From: Rhizobium tumorigenes
GTDB lineage: Bacteria; Pseudomonadota; Alphaproteobacteria; Rhizobiales; Rhizobiaceae
NCBI RefSeq assembly: GCF_003240565.2
Contig: NZ_CP117255.1
Location: 1,364,001 to 1,428,000, forward strand
Reading direction: 5' to 3'
DNA length: 64,000 nt
Below are positions 29,224 through 38,844 of the stretch, in pieces. Below the pieces are notes generated by a model. That model saw nothing but the letters and a program-made list of their open reading frames with translations, did no database searches and had not been told where the DNA came from. The position numbers were made by a program, and so were the translations under genes. The stretch's first letter is position 1, and each line of letters starts with the position of its first letter.

Positions 29224-30363
29224 GTGATCGTAGAGGCATTTCTTCGCTGGGCGGAAACGGCCAAGGCCGGCGACAGGGCAAGGGCTGCCAATGCGCTCGG
29301 ACGGGCGTATCTTGGCACAACCATGCCAGCTGCCGAACGCGATGCGGCCGAGATGGCGATGACTTTCCTGCTTGACGATCCATCGCCGCGCGTCCGCCTG
29401 TCCCTCGCGGAAGCGCTGGCACATGCAGCAGATGCGCCGCGCAACGTCATCCTGTCGCTGGCAACGGACCAACCCGAAATTGCTGCCCAGGTCATCCTCT
29501 GCTCGCCGCTGTTCAACGACGCCGATCTCGTCGACCTGTCCTCGCGCGGCGACAGCGTCACGCGGGTGCTGATTGCCTCGCGCGGAGCGCTCGGTCCTTC
29601 TATCGTCGCGGCCATTGCCGAGATCGGCGACGAAGAGGAAGTTCTTTGCCTGCTGGAGAACAGCGGGGCCTGCTGGACGCGCGCTTCGTTGAAGCGTGTC
29701 ACGGATAGGCTCGGCCATTCCGCCGATATCCGCCGGTTGCTGCTGGAGATGCACGACTTGCCCTGCGATGCCCGCCATCTGCTGATGCAGCAGGTCAGCG
29801 ACGCGCTGGCGGAATTTTCGCTCGTACAGGCAACCCTCAGCCCGCGCCGCCTGCAGCATGTGACCCGCGAAGCGGGCGAGGCGGCTACTGTAACAATCGC
29901 GGGCAACGTGAACCACGATGAAATCTCGGGAATGGTCGAGCACCTGAGGCTGTCCGGGCGCCTGACGCCGGCTTTCCTTATGCACACGCTGTGCAGCGGC
30001 AAGGTCGATTTCTTTGCCGGCGCCGTCGCCAATCTTTCAGGCTGCAGAGAGCTCCGCGTACGCTCAATTCTCGGCACCGGACGCATGCATGCGGTGCGTG
30101 CCCTCTTTGAAGCCGCTGGATTGCCGCGCGACATCAGTACCCTCTTCGTTGAGGCGACTATGCTTTGGCGCCAGACGTCGCGTTCGGCAATAGAAACGAT
30201 GCTCGATACGGTATCGCAGCGCCTGTTGCGACGCCTTGGTCGGAGCCACGGCAATGCTGGCGGCGTCACAGACCTGCTGGTGATGGTCGAAAAGCTGCAC
30301 ATCCAGGAGCAGCGTCAGTCGGCCCGCAATTTCGCCACCCAGGCCATGCCCCGCGCGGCCTGA
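29224..30363 (+). CDS. DUF2336 family protein
   Basis: 379 residues from a GTG start. The helical HEAT-like repeats (LLDDPSPRVRLSLAEALAH, then LATDQPEIAAQVILCSP) are characteristic of DUF2336, a common alphaproteobacterial family. The protein is soluble and leucine/alanine-rich, with no export signal. The function is unknown. Confidence 0.85.
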   Translation: MIVEAFLRWAETAKAGDRARAANALGRAYLGTTMPAAERDAAEMAMTFLLDDPSPRVRLSLAEALAHAADAPRNVILSLATDQPEIAAQVILCSPLFNDADLVDLSSRGDSVTRVLIASRGALGPSIVAAIAEIGDEEEVLCLLENSGACWTRASLKRVTDRLGHSADIRRLLLEMHDLPCDARHLLMQQVSDALAEFSLVQATLSPRRLQHVTREAGEAATVTIAGNVNHDEISGMVEHLRLSGRLTPAFLMHTLCSGKVDFFAGAVANLSGCRELRVRSILGTGRMHAVRALFEAAGLPRDISTLFVEATMLWRQTSRSAIETMLDTVSQRLLRRLGRSHGNAGGVTDLLVMVEKLHIQEQRQSARNFATQAMPRAA

Positions 30364-30379
30364 GAAACCGAAAGATCGC

Positions 30380-31180
30380 CTATTTCCCCGTCTCGACTTC
30401 CGCGATGAAAGCTTTGATGATTTCGGTGAGCAACGCCGGCTGTTCGACGCAGGCTATGTGTCCGGCATCGCGGATCAGCTCATAGCGCGCATCGGGAATG
30501 CGCTTGGCCATTGCCAGCACGACGTCAGGCGGTGTCGAGCCATCCTCACCGCCGGCGACACAGATCGTCGGTACGGCGATGGACGTCGCCGCCGCCTCAT
30601 AGTCCGCGTCTCTCAACGCCTCGCATGTCGCCACGTATCCCTCGGCCGGCTGACGGATCAGCATATTCCGATAGCCGGCATAGGCCGTGTTCTCCGGTCG
30701 GCGGAATTCTTTCGTGAACCATCGCTCCATGATGCCGTCGGTAAGCGCCTCTATGCCGCCGGCCTTGATCGCGGCGATTCGGTCGTTCCAGAGTTCGGGT
30801 GTCCCTATCCGTGGCGCCGTGCCGCAGAGGATGAGGCCTCGCACCAGTTCCGGACGGCGCTGGTAAAGCGACTGGGCAATGAGCCCACCGACAGACAGGC
30901 CGCAGATGTAGGCATTGCTGACCGAGAGCATGTCCAGAAGACCGGCGAGGTCGCCGGCATGGTCCTCTATCGCATATGGGGTCTGGCCGATATCCGACAG
31001 GCCGTGACCGCGCTTGTCATAGAGAACGATGGCGAAATCGCCCGCAAGCCGAACGATCACGTCGCGCCATATGCGGAAATCCGTGCCTAGAGCATTGGCA
31101 AAGACGATGGTCGGCTTGTCAGCCGATGCGCCGATGATTTGATAATGGATCATCACATCGTTGATACGCGCAAACTGCAT
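30380..31180 (-). CDS. pcaD: 3-oxoadipate enol-lactonase-like alpha/beta hydrolase
   Basis: 266 residues. The nucleophile elbow is CGLSVGGLIAQ (Ser near 96), with catalytic His in DAGHIACVEQP. The N-terminus (INDVMIHYQIIG) and overall pattern fit PcaD of the beta-ketoadipate pathway. No other pca genes are next to it, so the substrate assignment is by similarity only. It is convergent with the DUF2336 gene. Confidence 0.8.
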   Translation of the reverse strand: MQFARINDVMIHYQIIGASADKPTIVFANALGTDFRIWRDVIVRLAGDFAIVLYDKRGHGLSDIGQTPYAIEDHAGDLAGLLDMLSVSNAYICGLSVGGLIAQSLYQRRPELVRGLILCGTAPRIGTPELWNDRIAAIKAGGIEALTDGIMERWFTKEFRRPENTAYAGYRNMLIRQPAEGYVATCEALRDADYEAAATSIAVPTICVAGGEDGSTPPDVVLAMAKRIPDARYELIRDAGHIACVEQPALLTEIIKAFIAEVETGK

Positions 31181-31467
31181 GCTTGGTCCTCACGATCGGT
31201 TTAGGCTTCCATGGCCAGCGGCATGCCGGCAAAAACGCTCTATTGCCATGAGGATTGCTGCACAGCAAAGAAAATCAGTCCGTTGCAGCAAGCGGCGTAG
31301 GTCAGTTCGGTCCGTCGCCACTCCGGGCCACTGACACTTCGGGGAGAGTATTCTGACGCTCATCTACCCAATGGCTGGCGATTGGTTCGGAACAATAGCA
31401 AACCGATTTTGTTTTTCTAGCAAGCCGCAAGGGCCATCCGTCCGAGCGCTCGAGGAATTGACAGTCA

Positions 31468-33267
31468 ATGCAGAAACATCATCAGAGCTTAAGAAGCCTT
31501 GCCCGCACACACGGCATAGACCTTCGTCGGCCGTCCTCGGACGGAAGCACAGCGGCCGTCTCCGACGCGACGCTGAAGATGATGCTGACGGCGCTCAAGG
31601 TCACGTTCGATGATGAAACAGCACCCACAGGCCCCGCCAACTGCTTCCTGCCTCCGGAGATCATAGATCGCCCGTGCTGGGGTCTGAGCCTGCAGCTTTA
31701 CGAGCTTCGGTCAGCCCGAAACTGGGGCATCGGCGACTTCCTCGATCTCGAGGCTTGTTCCGATCTGGCAGGCCCGCTGGGTGCCGACTTCATCGGCCTT
31801 AACCCGCTGCACGCACCATTCACTGCCGATCCGGAGCGCTGCAGCCCGTATGAGCCTTCCAACAGGCAGTTTCTGAACCCTTTCTATATTGCAGTCGATG
31901 CGGTCGAAGGCTTCGTGATGACGCCCGCGCTGGATGAGCGCATCCGGCGACTTCGTGCCACGGGCCTTGTGGACTACAGGCAAGTGGCGGAACTGAAGCT
32001 CGAGGTGCTGCTAGATCTCTGGATGAGCGGGGAGGGCGGTCGCGGCAGCCCTGATTTTGCCGCCTATGTCTCGGAAGGCGGCGAAGGTCTGCAGCGACAC
32101 GCCTTATTCGAAGCCATCTCCACCGAGATGGGCAGGCGAGGTATTGGGACCGGTTGGCACGCATGGCCGGAGGCTTATCGCACTCCATTTTCAGAGGAGG
32201 TAGGCCGCTTTGCGGAGGAGCACGCCGAAAACATCATGTTCCACAAATGGCTACAGTGGCTGGCGCATCAGCAGCTCGGCCAAGCCGGCACCCGTGCCAG
32301 GGAACGTGGCATGCGCATCGGGCTCTACCTCGACCTTGCCGTCGGCGAGGCGCTTGACGGCTCCGCAACCTGGAGCGATCCGGATTTCTACGTCTCCGGA
32401 GCCAGCATCGGCAACCCGCCTGAACCCTATGCCATCGATGGGCAGGACTGGCGGCTTGCCGCCCTTCTACCGGACGCGATCGCATCTGGCGAAGCCTCGC
32501 CGTTCCATAAGATGCTGGCGGCTGCAATGCGCTACGCCGGCGCGATCCGCATCGACCACGCGGCTGCTCTTTCGCGCCTTTTTCTCGTGCCCACCAGCGG
32601 CACTCCGGCGGACGGGGCTTATGTTTCCTATCCGCAGGAAGACTTGCTGCAGGTCCTCTCCAGGGCATCGCAGCAATACCGCTCTATCGTCATCGGCGAG
32701 GATCTCGGCAATATCCCCGGTGGTCTCCGCGAAGACCTCGCCGACGCGCAGATCCTCTCCTACCGCATCCTGTCCTACGAGCGAAACGGGCAGGGGTTCA
32801 TCGCGCCGGATGCCTATCCTGCACTCGCGCTTGCCTGCGTCTCCACCCACGATCACCAGACATTTACGGGCTGGTGGCGCGGCGACGACATAGCGCTGCG
32901 CTCCGAGCACCGGCTGGTGCCGGCCGAGCTTGCCGAAGTCCACGAGACCGCAAGGCAGGAAGAGCGTGATGACCTGCTGCGTGCCTTTGCAGATGCCGAG
33001 GTTCGCCAGCCAGCGGTAACAACGGGCGAAAACGAGAGCATTGCCCTTGCGGTAGCCTCCTATCGCTATATCGCGCAGACGCCATCCGCGATGGTGGCGG
33101 TCAGGCTCGCAGACCTCACCAACGAACCGAACCCGACCAACATTCCGGGCACCAGCACAAGCTATCCGAACTGGAAGCCCAAGCTGTCGGTCCCGCTGGA
33201 ATCGCTCGGTGAGGCACCCCTGTTTCGTAAAATCGTCACCGCCATCAGCCAGATCCGCCCGCGATAG
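31468..33267 (+). CDS. malQ: 4-alpha-glucanotransferase (amylomaltase, GH77)
   Basis: 599 residues. GH77 landmarks are GLSLQLYELRSARNWGIGDF near the start of the domain, nucleophile Asp in IRIDHAAAL, acid/base Glu in IGEDLGNIP, and STHDHQTFTGWW. It disproportionates alpha-1,4-glucans in glycogen and maltodextrin turnover. It stands alone. The 287 bp upstream of it (31181-31467) hold the divergent pcaD promoter region and nothing else I can name. Confidence 0.92.
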   Translation: MQKHHQSLRSLARTHGIDLRRPSSDGSTAAVSDATLKMMLTALKVTFDDETAPTGPANCFLPPEIIDRPCWGLSLQLYELRSARNWGIGDFLDLEACSDLAGPLGADFIGLNPLHAPFTADPERCSPYEPSNRQFLNPFYIAVDAVEGFVMTPALDERIRRLRATGLVDYRQVAELKLEVLLDLWMSGEGGRGSPDFAAYVSEGGEGLQRHALFEAISTEMGRRGIGTGWHAWPEAYRTPFSEEVGRFAEEHAENIMFHKWLQWLAHQQLGQAGTRARERGMRIGLYLDLAVGEALDGSATWSDPDFYVSGASIGNPPEPYAIDGQDWRLAALLPDAIASGEASPFHKMLAAAMRYAGAIRIDHAAALSRLFLVPTSGTPADGAYVSYPQEDLLQVLSRASQQYRSIVIGEDLGNIPGGLREDLADAQILSYRILSYERNGQGFIAPDAYPALALACVSTHDHQTFTGWWRGDDIALRSEHRLVPAELAEVHETARQEERDDLLRAFADAEVRQPAVTTGENESIALAVASYRYIAQTPSAMVAVRLADLTNEPNPTNIPGTSTSYPNWKPKLSVPLESLGEAPLFRKIVTAISQIRPR

Positions 33268-33299
33268 CGCTAGGACAGGCGGACAGAGTACTTGCCTGC

Positions 33300-34205
33300 T
33301 TAGCCCCCACCACCAAGAGTCACGGACATGAACGCCCGGAATGTGGCTGCCGCCGTGGCCATAGGTCGGGCGCGTGCCCAGGCCAGGCCGACATCCATGC
33401 TAGGGACGGGCTCGATCAGCCTGCGAACTTCGATGCGCTGCCCCTCGAGAGACCACGGCCGATAAACCATGTCCGACAGGATGGTGACGCCGACACCGGC
33501 TGCGACGAGCGAGCGGACGGCCTCGACCGAGCTCGTCGTCAGCACGGCATTCGGCTTTTTACCCGCAGCATCCCAGTAGCGCGTGGCCGTCGTGCTCGCC
33601 TCGTCTACGGTCAGCATCACATAGTCCTCCTGCGCCACGTCGGCGAGGCTGATTTCGGTCCGTGAAAGCAGGTGGTGATCGGCCGAAAGCCAAAGCCGGC
33701 GTGACGATCGCAGCAGCAGTTCCTGTTCAAGCTCGTCCGAATTCGCCAGGTTGGAGACCAGCATGATCGCGATATCCAGGTCGCCGCTGGCCAGCTGTCG
33801 TTCGACTTCGGCGCGGGGCAGCTCCCTGATCTCCACCGAGATATGCGGGTAGGTCTTCCGGAAGCGCGCATAGTATTTCGACATGAAGTAGCCGGTCACC
33901 GTATAGGTCATGCCCATAACGAGTTTTCCCGACAGTTCCGCACGCTCGCGCAGCGGGCTGTGAACCGCAGCGGCGACCGCACCTGTGATGATCCGGGCGT
34001 GATCGAGGAACCGGGCGCCCTCCATCGTCAGCCGGACGCCGCCATGCGTCCTCTCCAGAAGTTTGACCCCGAGCTCCTCTTCCAGCGATTTTATTGCCGC
34101 CGTTACCGCAGATTGGGAGATGTTGAGGTTGACGGCCGCGTGGCTGACTTGTCCACTTTCTGCAGACGCAATAAAATAATCGAGTTGTTTCAGCGTGATG
34201 CTCAT
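33300..34205 (-). CDS. LysR-type regulator of the 5-oxoprolinase cluster
   Basis: 301 residues with an N-terminal HTH (AVNLNISQSAVTAAIKSLEEEL) and a LysR substrate-binding domain. It is divergent from pxpA, with 135 bp between the starts, so it probably controls that operon. The effector, possibly 5-oxoproline or a derivative, is inferred from context. Confidence 0.88.
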   Translation of the reverse strand: MSITLKQLDYFIASAESGQVSHAAVNLNISQSAVTAAIKSLEEELGVKLLERTHGGVRLTMEGARFLDHARIITGAVAAAVHSPLRERAELSGKLVMGMTYTVTGYFMSKYYARFRKTYPHISVEIRELPRAEVERQLASGDLDIAIMLVSNLANSDELEQELLLRSSRRLWLSADHHLLSRTEISLADVAQEDYVMLTVDEASTTATRYWDAAGKKPNAVLTTSSVEAVRSLVAAGVGVTILSDMVYRPWSLEGQRIEVRRLIEPVPSMDVGLAWARARPMATAAATFRAFMSVTLGGGG

Positions 34206-34227
34206 GCCTGTTCCACCATTTTTTTAT

Positions 34228-34244
34228 TATCGTTTTTTTCGATA
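34228..34244. promoter_or_regulatory. Candidate LysR site upstream of pxpA
   Basis: The dyad TATCG-N7-CGATA sits in an AT-rich patch between the divergent regulator and pxpA, about 100 bp before pxpA. Position and symmetry fit a LysR recognition site, but the dyad is short. Confidence 0.35.
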
Positions 34245-34340
34245 TTACATTACGAAAATTACTATTTCACAAGAGGCAAAAGCTCGGACAAGATTTGTGC
34301 AACGCCGCAAAGACGGCAGCTTATAAGGGGCACGACAACG

Positions 34341-35063
34341 ATGAGCGTCACGCTGAACTGTGACATGGGAGAGAGCTTTGGCCTTTACAGGCTGGGCGAC
34401 GACGCCGGGCTTATGCCGCTTATTGACGCGGCGAATGTGGCCTGCGGCTTCCATGCATCCGATCCCGACCACATGCGAACGACAGTCCTGCGCGCCAAGG
34501 AGCATGGCGTCAAAGTCGGGGCACACCCTTCGCTTCCCGATCTCCAGGGTTTTGGCCGACGCGAGATGAAGATGAGTCGGGAGGAGATCGCCAACTCGGT
34601 CATCTACCAGGTCGGCGCTCTGCTCGGCTTCCTGAAAGCGGAAAACATGCCGCTCAATCACATCAAGCCGCATGGCAGCCTTTACAACATGGCCGCCCGC
34701 CAGGAAGAAGTCGCTCAAGGCATCTGCGATGCGGCAGAGGTCTTCGGTGTGCCGGTGTTCGGCATGACGGGCACCCTGCACGAAAGCATCTACCCGCAGC
34801 GCGGCATACGCTTCATCCCGGAGTTTTATGCCGACCTCGACTATACGCCGGCGGGTGCGCTGATTGTCACGCGCGAACATCCGGCCATGGATCCGGACTT
34901 GATGGCATCCCGCTGCGTCCGCGCATTGAAGGACCACCAGGGCACAGCCACCGATGGCAGTCTGTTCCCGGTCGGCTGCGAAACGATTTGCGTGCATTCG
35001 GATACGCCGAACGCTATCGATATTGCCAAGGCCGTGCGCAGCGCAATCGCGCCCTGGCACTGA
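34341..35063 (+). CDS. pxpA: 5-oxoprolinase subunit A (LamB/YcsF family)
   Basis: 240 residues. The family start LNCDMGESFGLYRLGDD and the motifs AANVACGFHASDP, VGAHPSLPDLQGFGRR and HIKPHGSLYNMA are all present. PxpA works with PxpB and PxpC to hydrolyse 5-oxo-L-proline to glutamate with ATP. AAGGGG lies upstream of the ATG; the longer open frame before it is not plausible coding. First gene of the operon. Confidence 0.94.
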   Translation: MSVTLNCDMGESFGLYRLGDDAGLMPLIDAANVACGFHASDPDHMRTTVLRAKEHGVKVGAHPSLPDLQGFGRREMKMSREEIANSVIYQVGALLGFLKAENMPLNHIKPHGSLYNMAARQEEVAQGICDAAEVFGVPVFGMTGTLHESIYPQRGIRFIPEFYADLDYTPAGALIVTREHPAMDPDLMASRCVRALKDHQGTATDGSLFPVGCETICVHSDTPNAIDIAKAVRSAIAPWH

Positions 35064-35136
35064 TTTCGGCGGCCGCCTCCAAGGCGGCCTGATTGCCTGC
35101 ATCCATCTCGCATTGTCGGAACAGGAGACCCATTCC

Positions 35137-35370
35137 ATGCCACAGATCCTTTCACCGCTTCCCGGAACGTTCTACCGCAGCGCAGCACCTGGCCAGCCGC
35201 CTTTGAAGGCCGACGGCGACGATGTCGCGATCGGCGACGTCATCGGCCTGATCGAGGTGATGAAGTCCTTCCACGAGGTCAAGGCAGAGGTTGCCGGTAG
35301 CGGCATTTCCTTCCTTGTCGACAACGAAGACCCTGTCATGGCAGGCGCAACGCTGGCGGACGTCGGCTGA
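35137..35370 (+). CDS. accB: Short biotin carboxyl carrier protein
   Basis: 77 residues, consisting only of a biotinyl domain. The predicted biotin-accepting Lys is in EVMKS (canonical EAMKM). Preceding PLPGTFYR and following VAGSGISFLVDNED complete the lipoyl/biotinyl fold. It lacks the N-terminal half of housekeeping AccB. Its stop overlaps the accC-like start by one base. It is probably dedicated to the Pxp cluster rather than to fatty acid synthesis. Confidence 0.88.
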   Translation: MPQILSPLPGTFYRSAAPGQPPLKADGDDVAIGDVIGLIEVMKSFHEVKAEVAGSGISFLVDNEDPVMAGATLADVG

Positions 35371-36734
35371 TGCTGAAGAAGTTGCTGATAGCCAATCGTG
35401 GCGAGATCGCAGTGCGCGTAATCCGCGCTGCCAAGGACCTCGGTATTGCGACGGTAGCCGTCTATTCCACGGCCGATGCGGATGCCTTGCATGTTCAGCT
35501 TGCAGACGAAGCCGTCAACATTGGTCCACCGGCAGCCAAGAAGTCCTATCTCAACATCGAGGCCCTGTTGGCGGCAGCCCGCGACACCGGTTGTGACAGC
35601 ATCCATCCGGGCTATGGGTTCCTGGCTGAAAATGCCGAGTTTTCCGATGCTGTCACTGCGGCAGGCCTCGTCTTCGTCGGCCCCTCCGGCAATGCAATCC
35701 GCCTGATGGGCGACAAGGTTTCGGCACGCCTCGCTGCGTCTGCGGCCGGAGTTCCGGTCGTTCCGGGTTCGGTCGGTCGGGTCGAAAGCATCGAGGCCGC
35801 GCGGGACGTCCTGGCAGAGACCGGTTTCCCGGTAATGATCAAGGCCGCCGCCGGCGGTGGCGGACGTGGCATCCGCATCGCCAATTCGTCAACCGAGTTC
35901 GAGCAGGCCTATCCGCAGGCCCAGGCCGAAGCGCTGGCTGCTTTCGGGGACGGAGGCCTTTATATGGAGAAGGTCATTGGCCGTGCCCGCCATATCGAGG
36001 TGCAGGTGCTTGCCGACGGCCATAATGCGGTTCATTGCTACGAGCGTGAATGCTCGCTGCAGCGTCGTCGCCAGAAGGTCTGGGAGGAGGCGCCTTCGCA
36101 AGCCCTCTCAGATGCGCTGCGCGAAGAACTCTGCGCCTCGGCCGTAGCGCTCGCAAAGGCCGTCGCCTATTCCGGCGCGGGGACAGTCGAATACCTCTAC
36201 GACGATGCCTCTGACCGCTTCTATTTCATCGAAATGAACACCCGTATCCAGGTCGAACATCCCGTAACCGAGGCCGTCACCGGCATCGATCTAGTGGCGG
36301 AGATGCTGCGGATTGCCGGCGGCGAGCCATTGCGATTGTCGCAGGCCGATATCAGGGTCAGCGGACACGCAATCGAAGTGCGGCTGAATGCGGAAGATCC
36401 CGCCCGGGATTTCGCGCCGTTCCCGGGCACTGTCGGCGATCTCAGGATACCCGGCGGCCCCGGCGTTCGCTTCGATTCGATGCTCTACGCCGGCTACCAG
36501 GTGCCCCCCTTCTACGATTCACTGCTGGCCAAGCTGATCGTCCACGCCGAGACCCGCGAAGCGGCGATTGCGCGGCTTCAAAGGGCACTGGGCGAACTCG
36601 AGATCTCGGGCATGAAAACGACCAAGCCGCTGTTTCTGGCGCTTGCCGCAGATCCGGCAGTCCAATCGGGAGACGTGCATACGCGCTGGCTGGAAGGCTG
36701 GCTTGTCGAAAACGCAGCGGCGCTTGCCAGCTGA
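35370..36734 (+). CDS. accC: Biotin carboxylase-like subunit
   Basis: 454 residues. N-terminal LIANRGEIAVRVIRAAKDLG, ATP-grasp glycine loop AAGGGGRGIRI, and the catalytic segment EMNTRIQVEHPVTE are intact. It should carboxylate the biotin on the adjacent 77-residue carrier using ATP and bicarbonate. It is translationally coupled to the carrier and 12 bp upstream of pxpB, so it is a second, cluster-specific biotin carboxylase. Confidence 0.9.
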   Translation: MLKKLLIANRGEIAVRVIRAAKDLGIATVAVYSTADADALHVQLADEAVNIGPPAAKKSYLNIEALLAAARDTGCDSIHPGYGFLAENAEFSDAVTAAGLVFVGPSGNAIRLMGDKVSARLAASAAGVPVVPGSVGRVESIEAARDVLAETGFPVMIKAAAGGGGRGIRIANSSTEFEQAYPQAQAEALAAFGDGGLYMEKVIGRARHIEVQVLADGHNAVHCYERECSLQRRRQKVWEEAPSQALSDALREELCASAVALAKAVAYSGAGTVEYLYDDASDRFYFIEMNTRIQVEHPVTEAVTGIDLVAEMLRIAGGEPLRLSQADIRVSGHAIEVRLNAEDPARDFAPFPGTVGDLRIPGGPGVRFDSMLYAGYQVPPFYDSLLAKLIVHAETREAAIARLQRALGELEISGMKTTKPLFLALAADPAVQSGDVHTRWLEGWLVENAAALAS

Positions 36735-36746
36735 AAAGGAGAACCG

Positions 36747-37622
36747 ATGTCGATACGCTTCAACTTCGGCGGTGACGAACACATCTTCGGCGAGGTGTCC
36801 GAGGAAATGTCGCTCACTTCGTTCTTCACCGGCCTTTCGATGATCAACGCGGTCCGCGAGGCCGGTATCCGAGGGGTCACCGAGACCTGCCCGGCCAATG
36901 CGAGCTTCCAGATCCGCTTCGATCCGGATATCATTTCGCCACAGGATCTTCTGAAAGAACTGCAGTCCATGGAAGACGCCGCGTCGAAATCCGACGCCGC
37001 GCTGAAAACACGCATTATCGAGCTTCCCGTTTATTTTCAGGATCCCTGGACCCACGAGACGGAAATGCGCTTCCGCGAGCGTCATCAGGACCCTAGCGCG
37101 ACGGACCTCGAATATTCGGCCCGCATAAACGGATATGCTACGATCGAGGAATTCATCGCCGCCTATTCCGGTCAGCCGTGGTTCGTTTCCATGGTCGGCT
37201 TCGTGGCGGGCCTGCCATGGCTCTACCAGATGGTGGAGCGCAAGAAGCAGATCGAGGCGCCGAAATACCTGCGTCCCCGCACGGACACACCGAAACTCAC
37301 CGTCGGTCACGGCGGCTGCTTTGCGGCGATCTATTCGGTACGCGGCGCCGGTGGCTACCAGATGTACGGCGTTACGCCGGCACCGATCTATGACCCGACC
37401 CGCAAGATCCGCTATCTCACCGACGAGATGTGCCTCTTCAAGCCGGGTGACATAGTCAAGTTCAAGTCGATCACGCGTGACGAATACGATGGCACGCTTG
37501 AGGAAATCGAGGCGAACCGCTGGCAGCCCACGACGCGCGATTGCACCTTCAGGCTCACCGACTTCAACAAAGACATGCTTGGTACCAATGTCCAACTGAT
37601 GGAGCTTCTCAATGGCCGTTAA
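36747..37622 (+). CDS. pxpB: 5-oxoprolinase subunit B (KipI/allophanate hydrolase subunit 1 family)
   Basis: 291 residues. The signature segment FVAGLPWLYQM and the PRTDTPKLTVGHGGCFAA stretch (usually VPAGSV) mark the KipI/PxpB family, and the QMYGVTPAPIYDP segment follows. It is longer than B. subtilis KipI, with an N-terminal extension of about 50 residues. The last 11 bp overlap pxpC, as expected for obligate partners. Confidence 0.9.
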   Translation: MSIRFNFGGDEHIFGEVSEEMSLTSFFTGLSMINAVREAGIRGVTETCPANASFQIRFDPDIISPQDLLKELQSMEDAASKSDAALKTRIIELPVYFQDPWTHETEMRFRERHQDPSATDLEYSARINGYATIEEFIAAYSGQPWFVSMVGFVAGLPWLYQMVERKKQIEAPKYLRPRTDTPKLTVGHGGCFAAIYSVRGAGGYQMYGVTPAPIYDPTRKIRYLTDEMCLFKPGDIVKFKSITRDEYDGTLEEIEANRWQPTTRDCTFRLTDFNKDMLGTNVQLMELLNGR

Positions 37623-38583
37623 AGTCATCAGTCCCGGCCTCGCGACCTCCGTGCAGGACCTCGGTCGCCCCGGCTACTACCACGTCGGCATTCCCGAAGG
37701 CGGCGGCATGGACCGGTTTTCGAGCCGCATGGCAAACCTGCTTGTCGGCAACGACGCAGGCGCAGCGGTCCTCGAAGCGACGTTCATGGGGCCTGAGCTG
37801 GAGTTCACTCAACCGGCCGTGGTCGCCATCACCGGCGGCGAGTTGCCGCCCAAGGTCAACGGCGAGGAGTGCCCAACCTGGGAAAGCTTCGAGGTCAAGG
37901 CTGGCGACCGTCTTTCCTTTGGCTACCTCAAATCCGGCGCGCGCGCCTACATTGCGATTTCTGGCGGCATCGACGTGCCCGTCGTGCTCGGGTCCCGCTC
38001 CACCTACGTGCTGGGTGCACTCGGCGGCTTCGAAGGCCGCGTGCTGAAAGCTGGTGACGAGCTTCCCATCGGACAGGCAACCGGCACCTCCGGCCGCTCG
38101 CTACCGGCAGCGCTGCGCGGCCTCGGCGCAATGCCGGCAGAATTGCGCATGCTGCCCGGCATCTACTGGCACAGGATCACCGAGGCTGCCGGAAAGCGGT
38201 TCTTCGAGGATACCTGGAAGGTAGCCCCCGAGGCAGATCGCATCGGCTACCGCTTCCGTGGGGGTACACCGCTCGAATTCATGCCCCGCGAACAGCCTTT
38301 CGGCGCAGGTTCCGACCCTTCCAATATCGTCGATGCCTGCTACCCCTATGGCTCGGTGCAGGTGCCGAGCGGCACGGAGCCGATCGTACTCCACCGCGAT
38401 GCCGTATCGGGCGGTGGCTACATGATGCTCGGCGTGGTGATTTCAGCAGACATGGATCGCATCGCCCAGATGCAGCCCCATACGCCGGCGCGCTTCGTGC
38501 CCGTCACCCTCGAGGAAGCTCTTGCCGCGCGCGCCGATCGCCGCGCCGAGCTCCGGAAGGCGGAAGACTACCTGACCGCCTGA
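37612..38583 (+). CDS. pxpC: 5-oxoprolinase subunit C (KipA/biotin-dependent carboxyltransferase family)
   Basis: 323 residues. Family landmarks are SPGLATSVQDLGRPGYYHVGIPEGGGMD at the start (given here only as a landmark region, residues 5-32), YIAISGGIDVPVVLGSRST and the C-terminal GGGYMMLGVV. It forms a complex with PxpB. The family name carboxyltransferase is homology-based; its neighbours here do encode biotin carrier and carboxylase. It starts inside pxpB. Confidence 0.9.
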   Translation: MAVKVISPGLATSVQDLGRPGYYHVGIPEGGGMDRFSSRMANLLVGNDAGAAVLEATFMGPELEFTQPAVVAITGGELPPKVNGEECPTWESFEVKAGDRLSFGYLKSGARAYIAISGGIDVPVVLGSRSTYVLGALGGFEGRVLKAGDELPIGQATGTSGRSLPAALRGLGAMPAELRMLPGIYWHRITEAAGKRFFEDTWKVAPEADRIGYRFRGGTPLEFMPREQPFGAGSDPSNIVDACYPYGSVQVPSGTEPIVLHRDAVSGGGYMMLGVVISADMDRIAQMQPHTPARFVPVTLEEALAARADRRAELRKAEDYLTA

Positions 38584-38844
38584 GGCAGCGGCCACGGCCG
38601 GTCAGGATCGGGCGAGGGAAGGGACAATGCTACGGTCGGCGCAAGCCGGCCCTTCGAAGCGCCAGCCGACAAAGGCTGGCACGCGCAACAACAAGACAAA
38701 GCCGGTAAACGGCGTGACTTTGGCAACCGAGCGGTCCGCAGAGATCGCCGGTACCGAAAAAGGGGAACATAGCTAGACTCGGCAGGCTGTAACACGGCCG
38801 GACCCGGCGTTCCCTTTCCATCGGTAACACAAGGAACAGGGAAC

